A DNA stretch of 35,912 nucleotides, from the NCBI GenBank assembly GCA_034428935.1, contig DAOUHB010000150.1:1-35912 (forward strand). The letters run 5' to 3'. Of the stretch, positions 13,923 to 22,650 are shown one piece after another. Within the stretch, counting starts at the first letter, position 1. Every line of letters starts with the position of its first letter. The notes beneath the pieces were generated by a model, which did no database searches, was not told the DNA's origin, and worked only from the letters and a program-made list of their open reading frames with translations. Source of the DNA: JAAYZQ01 sp034428935 (lineage in GTDB: Bacteria; Chloroflexota; Anaerolineae; JAAYZQ01). Both the position numbers and the translations under genes were made by a program.

Positions 13923-15152
13923 TCAGTGCTCGACGTTTTTCAGGATCTCGTCCGCGTACTGCATCAGGAGCGCGATCCGCGGAGCCGGGGTGCCCTTGCT
14001 CTCCAGGTAGCGGGCCAACAGCTCGGCGGGCGACAGCCCTTCGGGCGATTCTCCGCTCAAGCGATGGCGATAGGTCCGTTCGATCTCGACGTTGATCCCC
14101 GCCACAAAGTAGGCGCCGGCCAGGCTGCGGCGCATTTCGACGTCGCGCAGCATGCCCGCCTGCTCGGGCAGGGCTTGCACCTGGACGCGCACGATGGCGT
14201 CGTCCACGTCGTGGGAGCCAATGGCGGCCAGCACGGCGGCCAGGGGATCGGCCTCGGCGCGCACGTCGACCCGGATGGTGACAAAGCGCCGGGCGGCGAC
14301 GGGGTGGAACTGCCACTCGGTCTCGCCGCGGCGCACCGTGGCCACGACAAAGCCCTTGGCCTCCTTTTCCTCGCCAAAGTCGATGCGCTCCAGGCTGCCA
14401 GGGTAGACGATGGGCGGCCTTTCGCCGCGGTTCAGCTCCTGGTGGCGGTGGATGTGGCCCAGGGCCACGTAATCCCAGGCGGGATCCGCCAGCACGCTCT
14501 TGAGCACGACGACGTCGCGGCCCAGCATCACCGTCCGCTCGGACCCGAACTTGGCCTCGCTGACGCTGAAATGGCCGACGAGCACGGCGGGCAAGGAGGG
14601 ATCCACCTGGGCGGCCAGGGCGCGGATATTCTCGGCGACCAGCTCCTGGACCAGGTTGTCCAGGTCGGCGATGGTCCGCTCCTTGTACTCGTCGCGGGCC
14701 AGGAGGCGATTCCGCACCGGGTAGGGCACCGTGGCCACCTGGAGCGTTTCTCCGCGCCGTGTCTGGATGCGGTGCAGGTGGTCGCGGTGGGCGACGAGGA
14801 TGTTGGGCACCTCCAGGGTGCGAAAGATCTCGACGCTGGACGCCCGGCGATCCTGGGAGGGCAGATCGTGGTTGCCCACGAGCAGGACGACGGGCACGCC
14901 GTGGTCGGCCAGGCGCTTGATCCGCCGCGCAAACTCGCGGCGATAGGTCGAGTTGGGGTCCCTGTTCTTGTAAGCGTCGCCGGCAAAGAGGACGAGGTCG
15001 ATCTCGTTCTCCAGGGCATAGTCCACCACTTCGCTCAGGCGACGCAGAAAATCCATCACCCGGCCATTGAGGCCGGTTTCGGGGTCCAGCCGCCCATAGT
15101 TTTCCATGCCGATGTGCAGATCGGCGGTGTGTAGAATGCGGATCCCGCTCAT
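13923..15152 (-). CDS. SbcD/Mre11-type DNA double-strand-break nuclease subunit
   Basis: Metallophosphoesterase nuclease of the SbcD/Mre11 family, which with the SbcC/Rad50 ATPase opens hairpins and blocked DNA ends. The 409 residues carry all phosphodiesterase motifs: DLHIG with Asp11 and His13, FAGDAY, VGNHDLPS, VGHFSVSE and GHIHRHQ. The region after residue 260 is a C-terminal capping domain with the YPGSLERIDFGEE motif typical of SbcD. ATG 15152 gives the family N-terminus SGIRILHTADLHIG; longer frames reach into the promoter. A near-perfect promoter lies at 15207-15235. No sbcC gene is next to it in the window; the downstream gene is instead a surface protein, which is unusual. Confidence 0.88.
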   Translation of the reverse strand: MSGIRILHTADLHIGMENYGRLDPETGLNGRVMDFLRRLSEVVDYALENEIDLVLFAGDAYKNRDPNSTYRREFARRIKRLADHGVPVVLLVGNHDLPSQDRRASSVEIFRTLEVPNILVAHRDHLHRIQTRRGETLQVATVPYPVRNRLLARDEYKERTIADLDNLVQELVAENIRALAAQVDPSLPAVLVGHFSVSEAKFGSERTVMLGRDVVVLKSVLADPAWDYVALGHIHRHQELNRGERPPIVYPGSLERIDFGEEKEAKGFVVATVRRGETEWQFHPVAARRFVTIRVDVRAEADPLAAVLAAIGSHDVDDAIVRVQVQALPEQAGMLRDVEMRRSLAGAYFVAGINVEIERTYRHRLSGESPEGLSPAELLARYLESKGTPAPRIALLMQYADEILKNVEH

Positions 15153-15456
15153 GCTCTCTATCGCTCCCACCGGACCGCCAGGCCTTGGGGCTGGCGACCA
15201 GGGCCCATTGTAAACGGGAACAGCGCGGTTGTCAACCTCCGCCGGCTGTCTTCGGGGGGTGCTGCAGAGCCATGGTGGCGATCCACCGGCCCCGCATGTG
15301 TGCTCGCGCCGGCACTCAAAGGTACCCGAATCCGGCGCCCGGGGTGGCGGATTGTTATCCGTCACGAGCGGTGGTGGCGGGCGCCACGCGCGCGTAGATG
15401 GTGAAACTATCCTGCAAAAACCCTGGCCCGTCTTCTGCCGGCGTATCTGTAACCCC
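15153..15456. other. 304-bp intergenic segment
   Basis: It holds the promoter for the SbcD-like gene at 15207-15235. The remaining 220 bases up to the end of the SDR gene contain no gene, repeat or clear terminator that I can see. Confidence 0.6.
15207..15235 (-). promoter_or_regulatory. Sigma-70-type promoter for the SbcD-like gene
   Basis: On the minus strand consensus TTGACA (15235-15230), 17 bases, TACAAT (15212-15207). It would give a leader of about 50 bases before ATG 15152. Confidence 0.82.
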
Positions 15457-16287
15457 TCAGGTGAGTTCGCGGCCGCCGGTGAGGTTGTACGCCTGCCCGG
15501 TGATGAACGAGGCCCCGTCGGAGGCCAGAAAGGCGACCAGGTGGGCGACGTCCTCGGGCGTGGCCAGCCTCCCCAGGGGGATGCGGGCCACGGCGGCGGC
15601 CAGCACGTCGTCGTAGGCCTTGCCCATGGCCTGTGCCTCGAGCTCCAAGCCCCACTGCTTCATGGCCGTGTCCACGTCGCCGGGGAGCACCGCGTTGACG
15701 GTGATGCCAAAGGTGGCCACTTCTTGCGCCAGGGATTGGGTGAGGGCCAGGACGGCCGCCTTGCTGGCGGCATAGGCCGCGACAAAGGGCTTTGGCCGCT
15801 TGGCGGCGATGGAGGCCATGTTGATGACGCGCCCGCCCCGCGCCGCCTCCATCATAAGGGGCAGCGCGTACTTGCAGCACAGAAACGTGCCGGTGGCATT
15901 GATCTCCAGCGTCCGGCGCCAGGCCTCGTCGGCCATGCCGATGACAGGTGCCGGGCCGACGGCGACGCCGGCATTGTTCACCAGGATGTTCAGCCGGCCA
16001 AGAGCCTCTTTCACCCGGGCGATCATGGCCTGCACCGACGACGCGTCGCTCACGTCGACGCGCAGCGGCAGGCAGCGCACCCCCAGGTCCTGCACGTCGC
16101 CGGCGAGGGCCGCCAGCTCTTCCCACCGGGCATTGCCGGCGTGGGGCAGATCCGTCGGCGGGGCGCACAGGTCCGCCACAACGACGTCGGCGCCGTCCTG
16201 CCCCAGGCGCCGGGCTACTGCCGCGCCGATGCTCCCCGCCCGGCCGGCGCCGGTGATGAGGGCCACCTTGCCTGATAAGGTCTGCAT
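15457..16287 (-). CDS. SDR-family oxidoreductase
   Basis: NAD(P)-dependent short-chain dehydrogenase/reductase, 276 residues, cytoplasmic, classical size. The cofactor loop reads TGAGRAGSIG near residue 12, which has an extra residue compared with TGxxxGxG. NNAG is present near residue 105. The catalytic set is Ser159 (NMASIAAK), Tyr172 and Lys176 (YAASK). Between the second strand and NNAG there is an insertion rich in Ala/Pro (residues 41-70) compared with standard SDRs. ATG 16287 follows a strong AGGAGGAGA site. The gene is 23 bases after the ThDP enzyme and is last in the minus-strand operon. The substrate is unknown; by context it probably oxidises or reduces an alcohol, aldehyde or hydroxy acid handled by its neighbours. 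Confidence 0.88.
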   Translation of the reverse strand: MQTLSGKVALITGAGRAGSIGAAVARRLGQDGADVVVADLCAPPTDLPHAGNARWEELAALAGDVQDLGVRCLPLRVDVSDASSVQAMIARVKEALGRLNILVNNAGVAVGPAPVIGMADEAWRRTLEINATGTFLCCKYALPLMMEAARGGRVINMASIAAKRPKPFVAAYAASKAAVLALTQSLAQEVATFGITVNAVLPGDVDTAMKQWGLELEAQAMGKAYDDVLAAAVARIPLGRLATPEDVAHLVAFLASDGASFITGQAYNLTGGRELT

Positions 16288-16310
16288 CGATCTCCTCCTG
16301 TGGCCCGGGG

Positions 16311-18023
16311 TCAGTCCTGCGCCCGGTAGACCAGCGAGCCAAAGACCAGGATACCCGGCGGGGCCAGGTTTGCCATGGGCTCGACCATGACCTGGATGAG
16401 GGCCGGCTTGCCGCAGCCGGCGGCGCGCTCCAGGGCCGGGCGAAGTTGGTCCAGGTCTTCCACCAGCTCGCCGTGGCAGCCCATGGCCTCGGCCACGCGG
16501 TCGTAGCGCACCCCGGGATAGAGGTCGCACTCCACCAGGCCGGGGAGCCCGGCAAACATCTGCGACGAGCGCTCCATGCCCCAGCCGCGGTCGCAGGAGA
16601 CGACGACCGTGATGGGCAGATCGTAGCGCCGGGCCGTCTCCAGCTCTTGCAGGTTAAAGCCCATGGCGCCATCGCCCGAGATGAGGCAGACGGGGCGCTC
16701 GGGCGCCGCCAGCTTGGCGCCGATGGCGTAGGGCAGCCCGGTGCCCAGGTGGCCGAACTTGGCCGTGTACAGGTAGCTCCGCGGAGCTAGGATGGGATGG
16801 TAGCTGGCCGTCCACAGGCTGGTGTTGCCGCCATCCATGACCGTGATGGCATCGCGCGGGAAGAACTCGCGCACGATCTGGACCATGCGGCCGGGGTGTA
16901 GCCCGCCCAGCTCGGCCTGGAGGGTCATTTCCAGCTCCTGTTGCCACTCACGGCTCAGGGTCCGGTAGGACTCGAAGCCGGCGTGCTCCGGTCGAGGGGC
17001 GGTGCGCTCCTGGACCTCAGCCAGCAGCGCCGCCAGCACTGCCCGGGCGTCGCCGACGATGCCCAGGTCCACCGGACGGTGCAGGCCGATGGAGGTGGGA
17101 TCGACGTCCACCTGGATGACCTTTTGCTTTCCCGGCGCACCCCAGGTGGGTGGGCGGCCCCAGCCGTCCAGCTCGCCCATGCGCCCGCCGACGACGAGGA
17201 CAACGTCGGCCTCGCCCCGGGCGGCTGCCAGGGCGTTACGGTCCAGGGGGTGAAAGTAGCGCGGATGGTCCTCGGGCACGACGCCCCGGGCCCCCAGGCT
17301 GGTGGTCATCGCCGCCGACAGGTGGTCACCCAGGGCAAGAAACTCGGTCCAGGCGCAGGCCCAGGAAACGCCCGTGCCGGCGTGCAGAGCGGGTCGCTCT
17401 GCGCCGGCCAGCAGGCCGGCCGCCTCCCGGATGGCCTCCGGGTCGCCGGCCCGGGGCCGGCCTGTCTGGCCGCGGTAGGCCGGCCAGACGTCCACCGAGT
17501 CCGAATCGCCCGTTCCGCGCATGACGTCCTCAGGGATCTCGAGGTAGACCGGGCCCGGGCGGCTGCCCGTCGCCTCGCGATAGGCGCGGCGGATGAGCTC
17601 CGGCAGCCGCCGCCACTCGCGAACCCCGGCGCACCAGCGGGTGACCGGCCGGTAGAGGCCCAGGAGGTCCACGTTCTGGAATGACCCGCCGCGATCGGGG
17701 TAGATGATGCTGCGCCGCCGCTGACCGCTGAGGACGATGAGCGGGCTGCCCTCGGCAAAGGCGGTGACCACGCCCGAGACCATGTTTGCCGCTCCCGGCC
17801 CGATGCCGCCGATGACGACGGCCGGCTCGCCCCGGATGCGCGCCCACGCCTCGGCCATGTGCGCCGCGGCCGCCTCGTGGCGGGCATTGACAAAGCGCAT
17901 GCCATAGTCTTCCAGCCGGGCCAGGAAGGGGTTAAAGCTTCCGTCGAGGATGCCAAAGAGGACGGTGACGCCCTCCTGCTGCAAGCACTTGAGCAAAAGC
18001 TCTCCGCCGGTAATGTCTGCCAT
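16311..18023 (-). CDS. Thiamine-diphosphate-dependent enzyme (acetolactate synthase-like large subunit)
   Basis: ThDP enzyme of the acetolactate synthase/pyruvate decarboxylase superfamily, 570 residues with the usual Pyr, middle and PP domains. The ylide-forming glutamate is Glu50 in NARHEAAAAHMAEAW. The PP domain carries GDGAMGFNLQELETA (Asp451), followed by VVVSCDRGWGM where many relatives read NN or ND; the second position (Asp) can still bind magnesium. MDGGNTSLW and TAKFGHLGTGLPYAIGAKL are typical. Family reactions include carboligation, decarboxylation and C-C lysis of 2-keto or 2-hydroxy acids. Lack of a nearby regulatory subunit (ilvN) and the catabolic neighbours make a biosynthetic acetolactate synthase unlikely. 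ATG 18023 follows AAGGAGGT. Specificity is unknown. Confidence 0.85.
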   Translation of the reverse strand: MADITGGELLLKCLQQEGVTVLFGILDGSFNPFLARLEDYGMRFVNARHEAAAAHMAEAWARIRGEPAVVIGGIGPGAANMVSGVVTAFAEGSPLIVLSGQRRRSIIYPDRGGSFQNVDLLGLYRPVTRWCAGVREWRRLPELIRRAYREATGSRPGPVYLEIPEDVMRGTGDSDSVDVWPAYRGQTGRPRAGDPEAIREAAGLLAGAERPALHAGTGVSWACAWTEFLALGDHLSAAMTTSLGARGVVPEDHPRYFHPLDRNALAAARGEADVVLVVGGRMGELDGWGRPPTWGAPGKQKVIQVDVDPTSIGLHRPVDLGIVGDARAVLAALLAEVQERTAPRPEHAGFESYRTLSREWQQELEMTLQAELGGLHPGRMVQIVREFFPRDAITVMDGGNTSLWTASYHPILAPRSYLYTAKFGHLGTGLPYAIGAKLAAPERPVCLISGDGAMGFNLQELETARRYDLPITVVVSCDRGWGMERSSQMFAGLPGLVECDLYPGVRYDRVAEAMGCHGELVEDLDQLRPALERAAGCGKPALIQVMVEPMANLAPPGILVFGSLVYRAQD

Positions 18024-18065
18024 GGGGTCAACCTCCTTGTTCTACAGGTCTGGCTACAGGTCTGG

Positions 18066-19391
18066 CTATTCCACGACGGCCGTATGGCTGGCCTCGCGTG
18101 CCCTGGCCTCGTTTACGAACAACAACAGGATGAGCCCGACGAGGATAAAGGCGGCGATGGACCAGATGGCCAGCCGCAGCCCCGACTGCTCGGCCAGTGC
18201 GACCGCCTGCCCCCGCGCTTCGTACCACAACGCTGCCTCGGCAGCGAGCCAGCCAAAGACCAGGGGGGCAATCACGGACGAAACCCGTCCAAAGGTGGCA
18301 AAGAAGCCAAAGAACTCGGCGCTCTTGCCGGGTGGCGCAAACAACGCGACCATGGTCCGGCTCACCGACTGGGCGCCGGCGATGCCGATGCCGGCCAGGG
18401 CGCCGATGACAAAGAAGGTCGTCTGGCCGCGGGCAAAGTACAGCCAGGCGATGACGCCGATCATGAGCACCAGGGCGATGATCAGAGACCGTTTGCCGCC
18501 GATCCAGTCGACCAGCCAGCCAAACAGGTAGGCGCCGACCACGTTGGTCAGTTGCACGATGACGAAAAAGATGAGGATTTGCTGCGTGGTCAGGCCAAAG
18601 AGGGTGGCGCCGATGATGCTGGCAAAGCCCATCACGATCATGATGCCGTCGTTGTAGACAAAGAAGGCAATGATGAACTTGATGAACTCGCGAAAGCCGC
18701 GGGCGGTCTGAAATGTGTTGCGCAGCCGTGTGACGGCCAGCCGGGCATAGTTCTCGCCGGGCGGCAGCTTTTGGCCCTTGGCCTTTTCCCGGAGCCAGAG
18801 CAGGAGCGGCACGGCGAACAGGGCAAAAAAGACGGCGGTCACGATCATGGCCAGGCGCGAGACGAGGGGACCCTCCACTACTCGCTCCAGGGGCATCAGG
18901 AGCAGAAGGATCACCACGCCGCCGACCGTGCCAATGGCCCAACCCAGGCCCGACACACGGCCCATCTCCTTGGGTGTGGCGATCTCGGGCAGCAGGCCGT
19001 CGTAAAAGATCTGAGCTGCGCGGTAGCCGATGTCGGCCAGCACAAACAGGGCGATGCCCAGGGTCACCATGCCCGGGCGGATGGCAAAGAGGCTGGCCGT
19101 GAACAGGCACGACATGGCGGTGAACCACATCAGAAAGCGCTTCTTGGAACCCGCAAAATCGGCCAGGGTGCCCAGAAACGGCCCGCTCAACAGCACGACG
19201 ATGGCGGCGATGGTCTCCGCCACGCCCCACAGCCGCGTGCCTTCGGCGCCGCCGACGACCTGGTCTTTGAAGTACACGGAATAGACCGCCAGGTAGACGG
19301 CCGATGCGTAGGCCGAATTGCCAAAGTCGTACAAGTACCAGGCCCAGCGCTCACGCCGGGAAGATGCCGGTGCCGCAACTGCCATGGCCAT
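18066..19391 (-). CDS. MFS transporter, UMF1/Atg22-like family
   Basis: Twelve-helix major facilitator protein, 441 residues. The N-terminal motif ERWAWYLYDFGNSAYAS is diagnostic of the UMF1 (Atg22-like) group, and the loop 2-3 signature appears as LGTLADFAGSKKRFL. Further UMF1 text includes FYDGLLPEIATP near residue 130 and FFVYNDGIMIVMGFAS near residue 240. Members are thought to export or import small solutes; yeast Atg22 releases amino acids from vacuoles. ATG 19391 is chosen because AAGGAGG stands six bases upstream; ATG 19385 is next best. It lies between the alcohol dehydrogenase and ThDP enzyme genes, so it likely carries a substrate or product of that pathway. Confidence 0.88.
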   Translation of the reverse strand: MAMAVAAPASSRRERWAWYLYDFGNSAYASAVYLAVYSVYFKDQVVGGAEGTRLWGVAETIAAIVVLLSGPFLGTLADFAGSKKRFLMWFTAMSCLFTASLFAIRPGMVTLGIALFVLADIGYRAAQIFYDGLLPEIATPKEMGRVSGLGWAIGTVGGVVILLLLMPLERVVEGPLVSRLAMIVTAVFFALFAVPLLLWLREKAKGQKLPPGENYARLAVTRLRNTFQTARGFREFIKFIIAFFVYNDGIMIVMGFASIIGATLFGLTTQQILIFFVIVQLTNVVGAYLFGWLVDWIGGKRSLIIALVLMIGVIAWLYFARGQTTFFVIGALAGIGIAGAQSVSRTMVALFAPPGKSAEFFGFFATFGRVSSVIAPLVFGWLAAEAALWYEARGQAVALAEQSGLRLAIWSIAAFILVGLILLLFVNEARAREASHTAVVE

Positions 19392-19437
19392 CGTTATCCT
19401 CCTTGGCCTCAGATTGTGCTGCCCTTTCGCCGCGGCG

Positions 19438-20646
19438 TTAGCGGCATTCCAGGGCAACCTTTATCGAGCGATACTTTTTCTTTTCCACGGCGACGGTGAA
19501 CGCCTGGCGGTACGCCTCCAGCGGGAAGCGATGGGTGAGCAGGCGGCGAGCGTCCAGCTTTCCTTCCTGCATCCAGCGCATGGCCAGCTCAAAGGTGGAC
19601 AGCGGCTCTCCTTGCCAGGTGACCACGTCGTGCCCGACCGCGCCCAGGAGGTTCACCTCCTGGTACCACACGGGCGTCAGGTCCAGGGCCATGCGGTGCA
19701 GGTGCACACCCACCAACACCACCGTGCCCCTGGCCCGCGTCCAGCGCAGGGCGTTGTGGAGGGTGGCCGGTGCGCCGACCACGTCATAGACCACATCCAT
19801 GCCGCCCATCAACATCCGGTTGTCGTTGCGCCCTTGATACAGCGTCGAGCCCGTCAGTTGCGCCACCCGGTCGTAGCCGTCATCGCGGGCCAGGAAAGCC
19901 TGTTCGGCCCCAAAGGCGACGGCCATCTCGGCCTGCCATGGGAACTCGGCCACGGCATAGACTTTGCACGCCGGCTGGAGCGTGCGCAGCACCTGGATCA
20001 GGAGGAAGCCGATGGTGCCGCAGCCCAGGACCAGCACGCGCTCCCCGGCATCCGGCGGCCGGCGCCAGGCGGCGTGGATGGCGACGGCGCAGGGCTCGAC
20101 CAGGATGGCTTCCTCGTCGGACAGGGCGGGCGGCACGGGCAGCAGGGCGGCAGCGGGCGAGATAAAGGTGTCGCCAAAGCCGCCCCCCAGAGGCTCGTGC
20201 TCGCGCGGCTCTGACGCGTGCTCGCACAACACGCGGTGCCCGCGGGCGCAGGCGCGGCACAGCTCGTGGCGGCCCCGCGCCCGGCAGTCGTCGGCCCGCC
20301 CCCAGCGCACCACGCGCTGGCCCACGGCCAGGCCGGCCACGCCGTCGCTCACCTCGACGACGTCGCCCACCATCTCGTGGCCCAGGTAGGTCCGCCGGTG
20401 CGAAGGCAGCGCCACGGGCGCCACGTCGAGCCCCGCATCCAGAAAAATCTGGTGCAGGTCGCTGCCGCACACCCCGCACAGGCGATTGCGCACCCGCACC
20501 CAGCCGGGCGCCGGCAGCGGCGGATCGAGGAGGTCGACGATGCGCAGGGGCGAGGCGGGGCCCGTGTAGGCGGCCCGCGAGACGCGCCCCAGGAGGCGCG
20601 TGAGCGCGATGCGGGGAACCGACAGCTCCAGGATCATGGTGCGCAT
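19438..20646 (-). CDS. Zinc-dependent alcohol dehydrogenase (MDR family)
   Basis: Medium-chain NAD(P)-dependent dehydrogenase, 402 residues. The catalytic zinc site is seen as Cys57 (CGVCGSD) and His90-Glu91 (LGHEM). The Rossmann loop is GCGTIG near residue 215. The structural-zinc loop reads CRARGRHELCRACARGHRVLC. Its canonical spacing C-x2-C-x2-C-x7-C is here H127-x2-C130-x2-C133-x7-C141, with a further Cys at 121, so a histidine may replace the first cysteine. An extended N-terminal segment of about 45 residues precedes the core. ATG 20646 overlaps the TauE-family stop by one base (TGATG), so the two are coupled. The substrate is unknown; polyol or sugar-alcohol oxidation is typical of relatives. 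Confidence 0.88.
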   Translation of the reverse strand: MRTMILELSVPRIALTRLLGRVSRAAYTGPASPLRIVDLLDPPLPAPGWVRVRNRLCGVCGSDLHQIFLDAGLDVAPVALPSHRRTYLGHEMVGDVVEVSDGVAGLAVGQRVVRWGRADDCRARGRHELCRACARGHRVLCEHASEPREHEPLGGGFGDTFISPAAALLPVPPALSDEEAILVEPCAVAIHAAWRRPPDAGERVLVLGCGTIGFLLIQVLRTLQPACKVYAVAEFPWQAEMAVAFGAEQAFLARDDGYDRVAQLTGSTLYQGRNDNRMLMGGMDVVYDVVGAPATLHNALRWTRARGTVVLVGVHLHRMALDLTPVWYQEVNLLGAVGHDVVTWQGEPLSTFELAMRWMQEGKLDARRLLTHRFPLEAYRQAFTVAVEKKKYRSIKVALECR

Positions 20647-21371
20647 CAGCGCCTCCCCAACCCCAGGAGCAGCGAGACGCCCAGCACCAGGATCATGGCC
20701 GTGACCAGGGTGCGAAAGCGCTCCTGGTCCAGGCGGCGGTCGAGGCGCGCACCGGCCCATAGCCCCAGCAGCAGCGCGGGCGCGGCCCAGGCATACAGCG
20801 CCCAAACCTCGGCCACCATGTGGCGGGCCAGCAGGTGTGAGCCGACGATGAGAATGCCGTTGATAAAGAACAGGGTCTGCAAGATGGCCCGGTACTCGTC
20901 CTTGGGCCACTGTCGCAGCGATCCGTAGACAATGACCGGCGGGCCGGGCGTATTGTACGCGCCGCCCAGGCAACCGGCCAGAAAGCCGGCGGGATAGGCC
21001 CACCACCGCGCCTGCTGGCGCTCTATCGCCGGGCGGAGGAGGGAAAAGGCGGCATAGGCCACCAGGATGGCCCCCATGGCGCGATTGATGGCCAGCTCGT
21101 CGACGCGCACCAGGGCCCAGATGCCGATGGGGATGCCCAACGCCGAGGCAATCCCCAGGCGGGCCACCTCGCCCAGGTTCACCGACCCCCGAAAGCGCAC
21201 GAGGTTGACCGTGTAGGCCGTCAGCCCCGCGAGGGCGATGAGGGGAGCGGCGGTCCGCAGGTCGACGATGAGCGTGACGAGGGGCATGACGACCAGGGCA
21301 AAGCCAAAGCCGGTCAGCGACTGCATGACGGCGGCGACAAAGACGATGGTGACGATCCAGAGGACGTTCAT
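20646..21371 (-). CDS. TauE/SafE (DUF81) family anion exporter
   Basis: Membrane protein of 241 residues with about eight helices. The family features are the N-terminal FGFALVVMPLVTLIVD and the second-half repeat motif PAGFLAGCLGGAYNTPGPPVIVY. Characterised members export sulfite, sulfoacetate or related organosulfur anions, but the family is wide and many are unassigned. ATG 21371 fits the family N-terminus though its ribosome binding site is weak; the frame is open further upstream, but that part is low-complexity and looks non-coding. It is first in a minus-strand operon with dehydrogenase, MFS, ThDP and SDR genes, led by the promoter at 21615-21643. Confidence 0.85.
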   Translation of the reverse strand: MNVLWIVTIVFVAAVMQSLTGFGFALVVMPLVTLIVDLRTAAPLIALAGLTAYTVNLVRFRGSVNLGEVARLGIASALGIPIGIWALVRVDELAINRAMGAILVAYAAFSLLRPAIERQQARWWAYPAGFLAGCLGGAYNTPGPPVIVYGSLRQWPKDEYRAILQTLFFINGILIVGSHLLARHMVAEVWALYAWAAPALLLGLWAGARLDRRLDQERFRTLVTAMILVLGVSLLLGLGRR

Positions 21372-21614
21372 GGTGGCAGTAGGGCGGGCAGGTGGGGACA
21401 AATCGGGGCCGGCACGCGGGGAAGGACTCGGTTGGACACGGCGGCCAACGCGCCCTTCTTTGCCCTGGTGGGTTTTCGGTTCCATGGGTACGGCATCATC
21501 TTTGCTCCGTGCCTCGAGTGACGAATCGCTGCCGGCGTCAGCAGGATCCCCTGGCCGTGCCCTGAGCTGCACCCGTGTCTCCGGCTCCTTCCAGCAAGCC
21601 TGGCCGGATGGTCA

Positions 21615-21643
21615 ATGATAGCATAGGGCCGATGCGTTGTCAA
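21615..21643 (-). promoter_or_regulatory. Sigma-70-type promoter for the TauE-ADH-MFS-ThDP-SDR operon
   Basis: On the minus strand consensus TTGACA (21643-21638), 17 bases, TATCAT (21620-21615). The leader before the chosen TauE start at 21371 would be long, about 235 bases. I see no recognisable riboswitch in it, but a regulatory leader is possible. The 390-base gap to the divergent operon also holds that operon's promoter at 21729-21756. Confidence 0.72.
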
Positions 21644-21728
21644 ATTGCCAAATCGACCCCTGGGCCGTGGGCCGAGGCCGGGGGAATCTCCAGGCTTACC
21701 AGGTCCCTCAATTCTCGCACGCGCCAGT

Positions 21729-21756
21729 TTGATTTTTACGGATAATGGGGTATAAT
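21729..21756 (+). promoter_or_regulatory. Sigma-70-type promoter for the phosphotransferase operon
   Basis: TTGATT (21729-21734), 16 bases, consensus TATAAT (21751-21756). Transcription is expected to begin about seven bases later, at or next to the GTG start codon at 21763, which would make the mRNA leaderless. Confidence 0.8.
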
Positions 21757-21762
21757 AGCACC

Positions 21763-22650
21763 GTGGAAAACCGAAGGCTCATCCCGGGCGATGATCATAG
21801 ACACCTGCTGGCAGGGGGCGAGCACGAAGCCTTCTATTTTCTGTTCTCTGCTCCGAGTGGCCGCGTCTTTGGCTTTCTGCGGACGCTGTTCGGACACGAT
21901 TCGGTGTTGGAGTTGCTTGCCCTGCGCGTCGGCGATCGTACCTGGCTGCACGAGCGCCGGGCCACGCTCCCCGGCGATGCGCTCCCCGGCGATGCCTCCG
22001 GTCCCGACGTCATGCTGACCTGCCAGGCACCGTGGCAAGCCTGGCGATGCTCGTTCCATGCCCCACTGCAAGAAGTGGAGGGCGCGTCGGTGCTGGATGC
22101 CCACCTGGACCTGGCATTCGTCGCTACCAACGCCCCGGACGTCTACCGCTTTGGTCCCTACCACCAGGCCCAGCAAGACGGCCGGTTGAGCGGGCGGCTT
22201 CAGGTTGGCAGCGATCTGTACGCCGGCGAGTTGGTGTGCTATCGGGACCATAGCTGGGGAACGCGTCCCATGGGCGCCGCATCCGAGTGGACCATCGCCA
22301 GCGCACCAGGGCATTTCTACATCGTCGTCGTGGGCCTTGGAGAGCAGCAGACACATTGGGGTCGATTCACGAGACCCGAAGAAGCACCCGCAGCCGTTCG
22401 TGCCCCGCGGGTGACCACCGCAAACGGCGGCTGGCGCATCGAGGACCTTGCGGCGGGAATGGAAGCCGTGAGCGTGCAGCGCCTGGCGCCACCACTGCTG
22501 GCCTTTCTGGGGGCCGCCGGCCGGGAATCCATCCGAAGTGCCTCCAGGCCGGAAGACATTTATCAAGATTGCATTGGACCGGCACTCTATCAATTCCCCG
22601 ATGGTAAGCAGGTCGTAGGTTTTTGGGACCAAGCAAGGAGGCTCTCATGA
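21763..22650 (+). CDS. RDHSWG-motif protein, AttH/CrtC-like beta-barrel (DUF7064/DUF7065-like)
   Basis: A soluble 295-residue protein without a signal peptide. It contains the motif CYRDHSWGTRP (Arg161, Asp162, His163, Trp165), the hallmark of the DUF7064/DUF7065 proteins, which belong with lipocalin-like AttH and carotenoid hydratase CrtC folds that bind or modify hydrophobic ligands. The rest is strand-rich with many aromatic residues. The frame has an ATG at 21745, but that lies inside the promoter between the -35 and -10 boxes, so GTG 21763 is the likelier start. A 15-base duplication (21967-21996) encodes LPGDA twice. It overlaps the next gene by four bases (ATGA). By context it probably supplies, binds or chemically alters the substrate of the phosphotransferase encoded next. 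The family call is moderately sure; the role is inference. Confidence 0.7.
   Translation: MENRRLIPGDDHRHLLAGGEHEAFYFLFSAPSGRVFGFLRTLFGHDSVLELLALRVGDRTWLHERRATLPGDALPGDASGPDVMLTCQAPWQAWRCSFHAPLQEVEGASVLDAHLDLAFVATNAPDVYRFGPYHQAQQDGRLSGRLQVGSDLYAGELVCYRDHSWGTRPMGAASEWTIASAPGHFYIVVVGLGEQQTHWGRFTRPEEAPAAVRAPRVTTANGGWRIEDLAAGMEAVSVQRLAPPLLAFLGAAGRESIRSASRPEDIYQDCIGPALYQFPDGKQVVGFWDQARRLS

Noticed and set aside
13083..15134. 683-codon plus-strand frame
   Set aside because: Antisense to the NBR1-Ig and SbcD-like genes, both of which have clear domain motifs.
17859..19499. 546-codon plus-strand frame
   Set aside because: Antisense to the ThDP enzyme and MFS genes; composition is Asp/His/Gln-rich shadow text.
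21368..21643. Short minus-strand frame upstream of the TauE gene as an extra gene
   Set aside because: It starts within the promoter -35 region at 21643 and has no family features; the segment is best read as the leader of the operon.
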